NCBI GenBank assembly: GCA_035582835.1
Contig: JAYKAV010003432.1
Span: 537,732-601,731 of the forward strand
Origin: Phoebastria nigripes
Taxonomy: Eukaryota > Chordata > Aves > Procellariiformes > Diomedeidae
Length of the DNA stretch: 64,000 bases
Direction: 5' to 3'
Shown here: one piece after another, positions 1 to 14,700 of the stretch
Position numbering within the stretch: position 1 is the first letter of the stretch
Layout of the letters: every line of letters begins with the position of its first letter
The notes under the pieces: generated by a model
The model's input: the letters and a program-made list of their open reading frames with translations, nothing else
The model's database searches: none
Told to the model about the DNA's origin: nothing
Position numbers and translations under genes: made by a program

Positions 1-119
1 ACAGCTCCTGCTTTTGATATGGAAAAATATACATCCTCCTCTCTGCCTAAGAAAAAGGTGGATTTTAACATCAAGATACCCCTTGTTTTGTATAAGCCTC
101 GGGAAGAAAAGGTTGACAG
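1..119 (+). CDS. Putative plus-strand exon antisense to MYO5B intron 7 (5' end cut by window)
   Basis: Frame 1 is open from the first base for 39 codons, giving a hydrophilic peptide from TAPAFDMEKYTSSSLPKKK to VLYKPREEKVD. It is followed by the donor AG|GTAGGT at 120. The in-frame TAG directly after the donor means the frame ends here unless spliced. The exon leaves in phase 2. It does not match MYO5B in any frame and lies on the opposite strand. Its out-phase fits the in-phase of the plus-strand segments at 298, 786 and 8148. I do not recognise the family. The composition (Lys-rich, alternating hydrophobics in VDFNIKIPLVLY) looks like real protein. Confidence 0.55.
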
Positions 120-297
120 GTAGGTAAGGTACAGCTCACATGAGGAATCAAGTTTGAGTTTTGACTAGTCATCTCGAGATACAGGCTAGTAAATCTGATG
201 CAAAGTTGGTAATGAAAAAAATCCCTCGGAAGAAAGAAAAATAAGGGAACTGTGCATTCACAGAAAACTGCCCAGCACTAGTAATTCGACAGGTCAG

Positions 298-402
298 GGC
301 AGAGCCTGGTTCACCCCAACAAAAGCAGCTCACGGTGCCCACGTCCCCTGCCGAGCGTGTGAGCAGCGCTGCATCTGCCAGCTACGAAAACATTTCGGGG
401 AG
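298..402 (+). CDS. Weak candidate plus-strand exon (phase 2 to 2)
   Basis: After an AG at 296-297 (GACAGGTCAG, poor pyrimidine tract) the frame set by the exon at 1-119 stays open for 105 nt. It gives a Ser/Ala/Pro/Gln-rich peptide, AEPGSPQQKQLTVP to ASYENISG, and ends at a GTATTT donor. Phases match both neighbours, but low complexity and the weak acceptor make a chance open stretch possible. It could be an optional exon or nothing. Confidence 0.3.
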
Positions 403-785
403 GTATTTTTAAGCTATTGCAAGGTGACAGAGCAGGAAACACCAAAGACACACCCCTTTAATTTTGGAGAGAATCACTTCTTTTTCCGTTGTTGCATTTT
501 ACCCAAATGCACACACACCAGGCGGTACGGATACCTGTGCATGCTGTGATACAGCAAATGCACAAGCACCACAGAAAAGCGCAGCTGGAGACTGACATGC
601 ACTGACAACATAAAATTTTGATTAGAAATGACCCAAGAAGGACCTGGCACCCACTGCCTCCTACGCTGCCAGCTGTTGCCATTACACATTCTCCCTTGAG
701 ACACTGAAGTCGAGAGCCAGAGTCACAACAGCATAAAGACGTCCTGGATGATGCACCAGGAGAGCAGGGAGCTCTCAGCCTTCAG

Positions 786-936
786 TACTACCAGTCATCA
801 TAAATACAGACGATGCTTTTGGAAAGCCGTGTTGAAAAGGACTGAGATTTCCTCTGATCCACACGTTCCCAAGAAGAGAAAGGTGGTTTCACAGCCGGAG
901 CTCTCCAATATCAACTTGCCTCCCAGACTGGCTTGA
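786..936 (+). CDS. Candidate alternative terminal exon with PKKRKV motif and stop
   Basis: A decent acceptor (CTCTCAGCCTTCAG) is followed, in the frame delivered by the exon at 1-119 or 298-402, by 49 open codons and a TGA at 934-936. The peptide is basic. At 868-885 it has PKKRKV, identical to the SV40-type monopartite nuclear localisation signal, and it ends INLPPRLA. No AATAAA or ATTAAA was seen in the next few hundred bases, which weakens a terminal-exon reading. If real, it would end the transcript before the 8-11 kb exons, so the two would be alternative 3' structures. Confidence 0.3.
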
Positions 937-2367
937 AATAATTTATTTCTGAATTTTAAGATGCCAGCGGACAACATCATTATTCAGGGTATCCTTGCAA
1001 AAATGAAGCAGAATGGCAAAAACTCTTGAAAGTGCTCAAAGAGATGTGCTCTGGGGTCATGTGAGCATGCAACAGGACCAAACACGGGTGCTTTGACGGT
1101 AGCTTGGAAGCCACTGTCAGAGGAACATCATTTTGGGACCCTTAGAGACCGAAAGGAGCCCCAGGTCCACCACAAGCCCTGACCTGCGGAGCCAGGTTTC
1201 ACACTACAGCTGGCACACAGTGAATCACGCAAAACCTTCACCTCCAACCCAGGTGTCCTGGGACAGACGTTAAGGTTACGCCTAGACAGTCTCAGAAGCT
1301 GCCTTAGCAAACTCATGGACGCGGTTGTCTGGTTTGGTGTCACTGGGCAGAGTATGGACTACAGTTGGGTAATGCACCAAGATTTACAGGTGACACGAGG
1401 ACAAGAACAGGAGTGCTTCCATTTCAGCACCAGCACTCAGTAAGTGCGGCCAATGTGCCTACGGTGACCCAGAAAGTCGTTAACACAAGCCCAGAATTAC
1501 CGAGAAACTGAAAGCCCCTCTCTCAATCTACCACTTCTCTGTAGCCACGATGGAAACCTCTGCGAGACTCTGCAGCGGCAAGATGCTCTGCGTTGGGATC
1601 ACAACTTGCCTTCCTTGTCATTTTAAATACTTAAAAGCATGTTTTAAGCCTCGCTTCTCTTTTTAAGCAACAGCAAATATTCGAGATCAAAAATTCATTA
1701 CACCACACCTCTGCACCCCCTGCTGCAAGCAAAAACCCTCTTATTCAGGTGTCTTACACAGGTTTTGCAGCAAATCCTGGGAAAAAACCCAACTCGGGAT
1801 ACATCCCAGGAGTTAACCGTTGAAAAAATATAATGGATTCAAAGGACACAACTGCTCCTGCCAAGACTTCGGCCAGATCAACCCATACTCGCACTTCATT
1901 TAAAAGACAGATCTTTATGCAAGTTTCATACAATATGACCTCCCTGCATCAGCTGGCGTCTGCCACGGCACATGGCTCACTGTGGTTCTGCACGCAGTTT
2001 CTACAAAATACACAGGCTTCTTCCACCATGGCTAACCTCCCGCAACAGCTCCTACCCACCAGCAGCGCTTGCAGGAGCCTAACAGCACCAACCAGTGCAA
2101 CACAAACTTCATGCATTTTACACAGCAAGCCACTGCACAGCAGAGGTGACGAGGGCCGGCGTCTCATCCAAGGTACCACATCCCTGGAGACNGCATGAGC
2201 AAGCCTGTGCACCACTGGGGAGAAGCAGCCCTTCAAGCTCATCTCCCCTTACCTTCTCCCACTGAGCAGGCTCACACGACCTCATTGATGACCTGCATTT
2301 CTAACCCCACAATGTTCTCCTGTTGCCATCAAACCCAGGTGGCGGCCGCGGAGGTATAAGTACTTAC

Positions 2368-2449
2368 TTAGTCCAAGGTCTTTGAATTCTGGAAGACTCG
2401 CCGAGGCACAAAGCTGATAGAAGATGTGGTAGTTGCGCTCGTCCTCTGC
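2368..2449 (-). CDS. MYO5B: MYO5B exon 7 (motor domain)
   Basis: 82 nt, phase 0 in and phase 1 out, 27 residues (253-279) [14 protein letters not shown] through [10 protein letters not shown], then one base of the next codon. The acceptor is TTCCTCCGTAG and the donor is [17 protein letters not shown] is a myosin-wide signature in the upper 50-kDa region. This is the last MYO5B exon in the window. Reading the 2.37 kb below it on the minus strand gave no exon 8 (expected to encode an EDFFYTSQGG-like sequence), so intron 7 continues past the window edge. Confidence 0.97.
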
Positions 2450-6492
<4,043 letters not shown>

Positions 6493-8147
6493 TTAATCCA
6501 TTTTCTTGGTAATAGTTAGTTGACATCACGCAACAATCTTCCATCTTCACATGTCTCCATCTCCCTTGCCTTGTTACCACCTACATTATGGATGCTGGAT
6601 TTATTCTGGACTCTACCAAAGTAANGGTGAATAATACACAATTGTGATACAACTCAGCTAAAACATAAGGGACACTGAATGTCTCCAGAACATCTCCAAG
6701 GGCTTGCAGAGACAGCAGGAGATGAACACCCCTGCGTGAAGCTCTGCTTTCTTCACCCCTGGAGCACGTAGCCCAGCGTTGGGAAGCCCATTCCTTACAC
6801 GCCACAATAACAAACCTCTGCTGCTTGACGTTTGTCTGGAGAACTATTAACGGGCATTGGCTGAATATCAGCTTCTAATATCATATATTTAATTTTTCCC
6901 TCCAACGCCTTCACTCAAGCATTTGAGATTTTGCTCAACAAAACGTGGGCCATTAGTTGTGAAACTTGCTCGAGTAGCCTATTGCTCGGCTATTAAAACA
7001 TAGATACCCAGAAAGGTTCCTCTACACTCAAAATATGTTGAAGTATTGAAGTTGTGAAATCAAGCACGCTAAAATTAGGAAATAGCAGAAGTAATTTGAT
7101 TCCCTATACAATTACATGAACATCAGTATTTTCACACATATCCCAACATCTGGTTAAAACTTTGACAACAATAATACAAAGCATGTCTTTGACAGACTCA
7201 CACCATCTATTCATTCCCAAATCCTGCCAAATTGTAAGTCACTGCTCCAAAGCGCAGAGGTAGTTCTGGGACCAAGGGGTAAGAAAAAGAGGATAAAGCG
7301 TTTAAAAGCAATTCCTGGTAGACGTCACTACGTAAAGTTTGTTCAGCTCCTGAAGCTTTGCAAAACAAAGTAGTTTTTGAGAGGGACTTGCTCATTAACA
7401 GAAAGATCAGGCAGCCTTACCCTCTCCAAGCACACACCAAATTTGCTTCCAAAAGGATACCACCACTAGGATAACAGATTTCAAGCAAATACACACCGGA
7501 CCTTTTTATCTGCACATATGAAAATGTTTTGCAGGAGTGGGAAGCATTATCCTGGCACCGAGGGGCTGATGCAAACCCTTCTCCAGCCGTGATGGAAGCA
7601 GATGCCACTGCCCCATCCCTGGGCTGGTCCTGGGTCGTGGGAGCAGCTCTGCCTCTCCGGGCTGCTGATGCCATCAGAGCTAGGGCAGACCATCAGACAC
7701 CTCCAGGGCACAGGACTTTGCATGGAGAAGTTGACGGTGCATCACCTCATGAAGCTTTTGAGCCTTGCACGGAGCACATGACTCACCCGCATGTCTTTTT
7801 CTACTTGCAAAATTAATCTTTCACACAAAAAACTTGCACGAGTCATCACGGTTATATTACAATACCCAGTTCTTCCCACCACAGGTGCACAACATGGTAC
7901 CCACTAGATACGCCCCAATAATTAATCAGTTTAATGTGCTTGAGCTGCAAGGCAGAGAAAGGGCCAAGGCAGTAAAGAGGAGCTCATTTTCAGAACTACA
8001 TCCCTCTAGGCAAAGATCTGCCAGCACGGGGAGCAAGTGCCTCTACTGCAGTGGGATCCGCTCCCCAGGGCATCACTGGCACACAGCAAACCCAGCATCT
8101 CTGCAATTTGGCCACGGACTTTAGGAAGGAGAGAGTTTTCATTGCAG

Positions 8148-8185
8148 GATTCGATATAAGCTCCCAAAATACCAGAGCTATTGGG
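8148..8185 (+). CDS. Putative plus-strand exon in MYO5B intron 4 (IRYKLPKYQSYW)
   Basis: 38 nt with an excellent acceptor (GAGAGTTTTCATTGCAG) and donor GTAAGC. It enters in phase 2 and leaves in phase 1, encoding IRYKLPKYQSYW. The out-phase matches the next segment at 9405, and the junction codon becomes GAG (Glu). The in-phase accepts the exon at 1-119 or 298-402, with junction codon AGG (Arg). The family is not recognised. Taken alone a 38-nt exon is weak; the support comes from the phase chain with the three segments that follow. Confidence 0.55.
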
Positions 8186-9404
8186 GTAAGCTGTAAGTAT
8201 GCAATTGAGTGTGTTTTTAAATAAGACCAAATTTAACTTCCTGAACTCTGCCCGGCTTTCATGAGTCACAGCTGAACGCAGGCACGCAAAATCCTACATA
8301 TGAGCGCAACAATAAATTTCCACCTTGCAGTTCTCTTGACATCAGGAAACACCATAAAAATACATTTCAATTTAAGATACTCAGTTTAAGTTTATACCAG
8401 TGAGAGATGAGAACAGAGGTGAAATGATTGCCACATACCACTCTTACACTTTCAACAAAAATACAAACATACTGCAACACCACACCATTCCTTTCCTCCG
8501 CTGTCAGGCATGTACATCTTAATTCCTTCTAGGCTCAAGATAATTGGTTTGGGAAAAAACCTCAGTCAAGTCAAACACATAACGTTTTGGTGCAAACCAC
8601 AACTTTCCAACCCTTCCAGCAGGAGAGGACTGGTGAGCTCATTTCCGGCCGTGTTTATATTTTTCAGGGATCAATTCATAAAGTACATCTTAATCCATCC
8701 CCTAGCCAGCTCCACCGCTCTCCTGGGCATCCACCAGCAGGATGGCAAGACAAACCTCCAACCACTCCAGCTATCAGGCAGTTAATGCAGAAATACCGAC
8801 TGCAAACCAAGCACAACCTCACCCAGGCAGCTGAAAACCCAGAGCCGGCGTTCCCGGTGACTCATCCTGGGTGGGGACAGCCTGCACATCTCACCGAGGA
8901 CTTGCCGAGTCACAGCTGCGTGCCCTCCGCACATCTTGGCAAAGCCATCGTGACTCTCCCGCAGGCGGCCAGCTGGCAGGATCCCGGCATGGGGCTGCCA
9001 ACACACCAGTCTCACACCTTTAGACTTCCATGGGTGTGCGATAAAGCTCTTTTTGTAGCAGGAGCCACCAGACACATGAACCCAATGGAGAAAACCAGTG
9101 CCAGCTCCAAAGTGAGGAAGGAAGGCTAAGCACCAAAAATAGAAGGTATGCTGGATAAGCCCATAGCAGCTGTTCCCAGGACAGNTGATGGCAGTAATTT
9201 ATCCGTGTTTATCTCCAGACAAAGTAGGTGAGAAGTTTCATGGCTGCTTTGGTCATCTTTGTGGACAACCGCTTGCTGAGCTCCAGCAGCGAACGTCTCA
9301 CGTTGGCCATCAGTAGGATGCAACGCATAAAAGTCACGTCAGCTACAAAAGAAGGGGCAGGCAGAGGTTTTGCAAGCACAGATGAACAGACTATCCTTCA
9401 TCAG

Positions 9405-9491
9405 AGGTGAGGGAGAAGCAGAAGAAAGAGGCGACAGAGATCGCTGCCAAGCAAGCGCTGGCCCTGCAAAAGGAGCTCTGCAAATACGAAG
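9405..9491 (+). CDS. Putative plus-strand exon, charged helical segment
   Basis: 87 nt after the acceptor ACTATCCTTCATCAG, entering in phase 1 and leaving in phase 1 at a GTGGCT donor (weak). It encodes VREKQKKEATEI then AAKQALALQKELCKYE, a Lys/Glu/Gln/Ala-rich stretch typical of a helix or coiled coil. An in-frame TGA lies about 5 codons before the acceptor, so the open frame really begins at the splice site. It joins the next segment as KYE-EDENYTSLGE. It lies on the opposite strand to MYO5B, between MYO5B exons 5 and 4. Confidence 0.65.
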
Positions 9492-9627
9492 GTGGCTTGG
9501 CTTAGCGCTGCACTTGCGTAAAAGTTACTTGAGAATTATTGCTTCTTACCCTTTTCAGCGTGACAGCTACTGCCCAAGCAGCACATTTCAGGAAACATTT
9601 CCCCCCCCTCTTTTTTCTTTAAGCCAG

Positions 9628-9737
9628 AAGATGAAAACTACACCAGTCTGGGAGAGACTCTTCAGTTGAATGATGCCAATAAAGCTCAAAAAAGAGGAAT
9701 TATGCATTACTTGGCATCCAGTCAGCCCTGCTACAAG
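9628..9737 (+). CDS. Putative plus-strand exon (EDENYTSLGETLQL)
   Basis: 110 nt, entering in phase 1 after a C/T-rich tract ending TTTAAGCCAG and leaving in phase 0 at AAG|GTAATA. It encodes EDENYTSLGETLQLNDANK then AQKRGIMHYLASSQPCYK. The preceding intron is only 136 nt. An alternative acceptor four bases upstream (TTTAAG) would be phase 0 and would not fit the preceding exon. The peptide is soluble and protein-like, with no match to any myosin sequence. I cannot name the family. Confidence 0.7.
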
Positions 9738-10358
9738 GTAATATTTTGTAACCTGTTTTTTTTTTTTTTTTTCTATCTAATATTCATAATTAAGACCTCT
9801 CATTAGCAATTTTGTCCTCTTTCATAACTTCTCCATATCAGCTATTGGGGTGTACCTGGCTGGAGGAAGCAAAGACCAACCCACCGGGGAGCCCATCCAA
9901 GGAGCTCTCCAGACCCACAGTCTCCATGGGCTTCAGGTCCCATCACAAATTGCCTTTTATGTTGCATCCCAAGTGGTTTTTTCATCCCTCTGGCTTGTCT
10001 TTTTAAAAGTACCATCATTCTCCAAAAGACACCGAACCTAGTGATAAAAACCACGGCCAACACCATTTACTGGTATTGCAGCTGCTCTGCCAGGTCACAT
10101 TTTTCCAGAGTTTCTCAAGGATTTGCTCTAACAGCTGATGTGCTGCTACATGAAATGGGCCAGGTGGGTTCTCCATGGCACAAGAAAATTTCTAGAGTTG
10201 TATTATATTAATAAAATAAAATAAAATGAAAGCTGCTGGCTTCCAAGCAAGACAGCAAGGCCACTCAAGCTCCTGCATTTGCAGTAACATGTCTCTTCTG
10301 TTGGGGTTTGGTTTTTTTTTTTTGGTGGAAAATGCACGTTCAGACATTTGTTTTCCAA

Positions 10359-10390
10359 CTTCAGGAATAAAAGCCTTCAGGAATAAAGGC
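10359..10390 (+). repeat. 16-bp tandem duplication
   Basis: CTTCAGGAATAAAAGC is followed immediately by CTTCAGGAATAAAGGC: two adjacent copies with one mismatch, each containing AATAAA. It lies in the plus-strand intron between the exons at 9628 and 11013. Confidence 0.95.
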
Positions 10391-11012
10391 TACAGAGACT
10401 TTCCCTTCTTCAGTGTACAAGTTAACCAACTGCTGGTGCCAGCAGGGAAAGACAGATGAACCCCATGGAGCAGCTGGTAGCAAACAGGCTGCTCAGTGAG
10501 CAGAAATGGTTAAAACCAGGCAGGACTCGTTTGTATTCAGCATGGAATAGAAAATACTGAAACATTTGGCCATTGTGCAGGTGCGGTATGCAACACGGCT
10601 GCTTGAAATACAGTCAATTTTGGCAGCATCAGCACAGAAGAAAACTATTATGGAAATAAAGTCTGGATAAAATGAAATGTTATGGGTGAATACCGGCTCT
10701 GCTGCAGCATGGCAATGCTGTCACATCTCCTCCTCGGGCTTATGTGGCTCCTGTGCACCTCAGGGCTGCCACCATGGCTTGGTAAGCTGCTACGACGTGC
10801 ATCAGTGCTCTCCTCCCCGTGGCAAACAGCTCATGCGATGCACACATGCCGGCGCACAACATGCTCACGCTCGTCCAGCAACGCGGGGCGTGCAATGGGG
10901 ATTAGGCTTCAACGATGGCCAAAGGCGCTGTTCCCACCACATGCCACTGCTACAGCTCAAAACTAGGCCTGAGGCACTTAAAGATGCAACTCCCCAACCT
11001 TCACCCCCATAG

Positions 11013-11180
11013 GTCTGCAGTACTTCTGTTCCTTCACTTAGAACAGCTTTCCAAGATGACCCACAGCCGGGAAGACTAATATCACCATCTCAGCTACAGC
11101 CTCCACCCATCAGAGATGCTTACAAAACCATCAAGGTGCAGAAGTCCAACCAGAACCAAGTCCAGGATTATTTCTTCAAC
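11013..11180 (+). CDS. Putative plus-strand exon, 56 codons
   Basis: 168 nt, exactly 56 codons, phase 0 to 0. It is bordered by a pyrimidine-rich acceptor (CCTTCACCCCCATAG) and a strong donor (AAC|GTGAGG). It encodes VCSTSVPSLRTAFQDDPQPG, then a Pro-rich linker LISPSQLQPPPIRDAY, then KTIKVQKSNQNQVQDYFFN. It joins the exon at 9628 in phase 0. If the donor is not used, the same frame runs on to a TGA at 11337-11339. This is the best single piece of evidence for a spliced protein-coding gene antisense to MYO5B intron 4. Function unknown. Confidence 0.7.
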
Positions 11181-11289
11181 GTGAGGGGCAACAGCACCTC
11201 CAAAGCTGAGGGCTGCAAGTGTTGGTGGCATCTGATACAGCCTATGGACTGCTGCAATCTGAATGTTTTGCTTTGCTTCGCTATTTCAG

Positions 11290-11335
11290 TGGACCCTCTT
11301 CTAGCAGTAATACCTGTTCATAAGCTGCTATGCAG
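11290..11335 (+). other. 46-nt segment with near-ideal splice sites, frame-breaking
   Basis: The acceptor GCTTTGCTTCGCTATTTCAG and donor CAG|GTGAGTAA are both close to consensus, and the preceding intron would be 109 nt. Spliced from the exon at 11013-11180 in phase 0 it reads W-T-L-F-stop. Only the phase matching unspliced read-through is open (DPLLAVIPVHKLLC). It could be a poison exon, a remnant in a decaying gene, an exon of a non-coding transcript, or a chance arrangement. Confidence 0.3.
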
Positions 11336-11494
11336 GTGAGTAACACATCTCTCTTTTTGCAGACATTTGACATGTTATGAGCAATACCCATCAAGACTCT
11401 AACCCTTGACCACACACACAGCAAGACGGGTGAGGCGTCTAGCCCAGCAAAATGAATAAGGCAGTCACTAGAGTTCTCACAATATGTGAAAGGT

Positions 11495-11716
11495 ATCATA
11501 GAATCATAGAACAGTTTGGGTTGGAAGGGACCTTGAAAGGTCATCCAGTGCAACCCCCCTGCTGTGGGCAGGGACATCTTCCACCAGATCAGGTTGCTCA
11601 GAGCCCCATCCAACCTGACCTTGAATGTTTCCAGGAATGGGGCATCTACCACCCCTCTGGGCAACCTGTGCCAGTGTCTCACCACCCTCAGTGTAAAACA
11701 TTTCTTCATCTAGTCT
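11495..11716 (-). mobile_element. CR1 LINE fragment, 3' end, minus orientation
   Basis: This is the reverse complement of a CR1 tail. It starts with ATCATAGAATCATAGAACAG, then TTTGGGTTGGAAGGGACCTT, and continues through the relic ORF end whose minus-strand peptide includes GVVDAPFLETFKVRLDGALS. It is 5'-truncated as usual. It lies in MYO5B intron 4 in the same sense as MYO5B, about 160 nt past the plus-strand 46-nt segment at 11290. Confidence 0.92.
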
Positions 11717-14700
11717 GAAAGTCTAGTAGATATCAGGTTTTTTATTAAGGCAACATGTAAAGGTGCTGCCCGAGGCAAAAAAAAAAGTCAGTTGTCTACA
11801 AAGAGAAAGGGCACTTCAAACAGATACCTGCGCTGATTAGGACTAGCTGCTAATTACCAGCCTTTGCATCAAGGAAACTGATTTCCCTACTTGTTTAAGC
11901 AGTCCTTCACCTGCAGCAATACAGAGAATACCACTACCCTCAGAGGTGCCTCCAAACAGCCTGGGAAAGGTGTGTAAAAATGTCCAAACTTCAAGCCCGC
12001 CCAGCTAGACACAGCTCTCCAACTGTATTAAGAGCTGCACCCATTTTGGTTGTGTCAGAGCAATCAGAGGTGAGACACTGCTCAGCGTTTCCGTATGCAG
12101 TTCTCAGCCTGGGAATGTCATTAGTCATTGTAATATATGATTTGCCATCAATTTACCTGGTTAAGTCAGGGCTGAACATCCCTGGAAACTCCTCACTGCA
12201 GGAAAGGGGATGGTCAAGCCACGGCAATAGCAAAGGGGTTGAATCCAAGGACAGTGATGGTTCCCACCACCAGTTCCCACCACCCCTCTTGTCTGTCAAG
12301 AAGAGATAGGGGACATCTGAGTGCACATGTATACATCCAAGATCCTTAGCCTTCACCAACACTGCTTCAAAGCAGGAGTACTTCAAGACAAATATACCCC
12401 AAATGTTCTCCAGACCTAAATCACAGTCAGAATTTTTCCAAAGTCAGCTTTCTTTAAAGTAGTAATCTAAAGCCCTGAGAAGGGACCTAGAACTTACAGG
12501 ACTTGTTTTCATAGTCATCTCTTCAGAAAACCATCACTGGCACCAGCAGCTTAAGGAAACCGCTGCACAACATCTTGATCTCAGCAGTGAGAGCAAAACC
12601 AGTTGCAGTAGAAACACGGCTCCCCTGAGAGGGAAAAATATCCGAAGCAAACGAAGGCAGAGCCAGACCCTGTGAATAATTATCAGGGGTCACTCCAGCT
12701 CTAATCCCGGATCCGACACTAATTCTCTGTGTCGTGGAACAAGTCAATGGGTGTCTCTACATTTCCACCGTGGAAATCATATTTAACCTACTTCTTTAGG
12801 GATGCTCGGAGGATTAGTGTTCATAAAGCAATCTGAAGATTAAAAATGCTTTAAGTACTGTAGTTTGAATTTAGCCTGACCACAACGATAACACCCATAA
12901 AGCCCTGATGCACAACAGGCTCTAATACACTTCCGTATTGACAATGCTGTGCAGGCTAAAAACGAGCGTAGCTATTGCATTGCGTTGTCAGCGATATATA
13001 AAAAATGCAATAATTTAATTACCATTGGATTGCATCCCCTCAAGTGCTAATGACGGCGATGAAAAACTGAGACCTTCAAATGAATAAACAGAAGTTGCAC
13101 ACTGTGAAGATAAATATCAGCATTGTAATGTGGAGAAGAGCCGCCTCTGAAACAGCCTCCAGAGCCAGGAATCGTTCCCATTTCAGTAGGATAACTGGAA
13201 TTTGCAGCAGCATCACTGCCGAGAGCAGCAGCAGCTTATTTTACTTGTTGGCTTTAATTTGGGTTTTTAGAATGCCGCACCTGGCATCGTCGGTCAACGC
13301 AAATATGAAAACACAACTTTGGGGTAGTTGGACGTTTCCCTCAGAGAAACCCAAGATGATATTATTTAGCATCTGGTTGAACAAGAGTGTTGAAGGGCAT
13401 GCTTTCTGTTTGCATTATCAAACGTCTGCTGCAAACGCATGGTTTCTATGCTGCAGCTGCCGAAGCCAGTAGCAACGTAAGGACAGTTTTTTCAAGTGCT
13501 ATATATTCATCTGGGTCTTTCTTACACTGTATCTTTCATAAATAGCATGGATTACTCTACACAACTTTTTTTCCCCCCTTCTTTTTTTTTTCTTTGGAGG
13601 TAGATAACTCTTTTTATAGAGTGGCTTATACTGATGGGGGAGAAGAATGAATTTTTTCACCAACAACCTACACCCACATGGGCCACAATGCAGCTCCAAA
13701 ATATATTTTGGCCAGAACGGCCCCAGAGCTGCTGTAGCCCTTCCCCATCCTGGTACCATCACAACTGTAAAGATAACGTTGCACCTTAATGCAACAAACT
13801 AGAGAAAGAAAACAGCAATATCCCATTTCAGCAACGCCAAAGCCTGGTGTATCGCCACTCTGCTGTTGCGGGTGTCCCCGGGAGATGTTAGATCGTGCAC
13901 AGCCCATCCAGGGTCTTACTCGAGAAGATGCATCGGGATGACATACCCTCCGGGTCCATCCTGCACAGCTTCAGAGCAGATTTGCCTGCACACACCTGGG
14001 TTTTAGCAAGAAGCCAGAGAGAAAATATGGGCTTGAATCTCTCAGTTGCTAGGAAAAAGCCTAAAAGTACCAGTTTGGCCCTGAATGGGAAAGGATGAGC
14101 ATGCAGCACAATGCTCAAAGAACGGGTAACATGCGAATTAACCTTATCTTCTGCAGCGGTCACCAGCAGCAGAAAGCGTTACCTTCCCTCTGTACAACAC
14201 TATTTAACGGGCATATCAATCTGACATTTCTAACACTGAGATCAAATACCACGGTGCAAATTTAAGATGTCTTTGCAGAGGTCAGAGCGCTTTTATGCGA
14301 TACTCCAGCAAACCAGTTACTCCTCCTGCGAAAGTAGTGGGAGTCCCACTGGTCCCGGCTCATTAAGGTACTTTCTCCCCGGACTGCTTTGTGCAGCCGA
14401 CTGGAAATGCCCCTTCAATAGTAAAGAAAATCCTGCGTACTCAAAGTTTCTGCAAAATGCTGAGCTGTCTCCAGTCTTTCCACCAATTCCTGAGGGCAGG
14501 CAGGAAGGATGACCTTCTCCCAGGATTTATGCTTTGCATACCCCATCGGGGAAGAACACAAGCTCCTCAGCCACACTAAAACAAGGTCAGCAATTCTTTT
14601 GTGCGCTGTTTCTAATGAGAACAAAACATGCACCCGGCCAATTTTATTAGCTCTCTGGCACCCTGATACTCTTTTCTGCCCCTGGGTTGCACCACAGAGC

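Larger units (their letters stand above)
1..2367. other. MYO5B intron 7 (partial)
   Basis: No MYO5B exon 8 is seen here. The interval holds the plus-strand candidate exons at 1-119, 298-402 and 786-936. Nothing else is recognised in 940-2367 apart from an isolated N at 2192. Confidence 0.7.

Noticed and set aside
1..2367. MYO5B exon 8
   Set aside because: No minus-strand match to the expected EDFFYTSQGG-type sequence was found in these 2.4 kb.
8587..9129. Plus-strand 180-codon open frame just before the exon at 9405
   Set aside because: It ends in a stop at about 9127, does not connect in frame with 9405, and its sequence looks random. The exon at 9405 has its own acceptor and an in-frame stop shortly upstream of it.
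10078..10170. Possible extra plus-strand exon between 9737 and 11013
   Set aside because: It is open only if entered in phase 2, but the exon at 9628-9737 leaves in phase 0, and that reading meets a TGA. The 9737/11013 join is already in frame.
11290..11335. Resemblance of DPLLAVIPVHKLLC to a beta-sandwich segment of DLEC1-like ciliary proteins
   Set aside because: The match rests on about five residues from memory, and that frame is not the one produced by splicing from the preceding exon. It is not enough to name a family.
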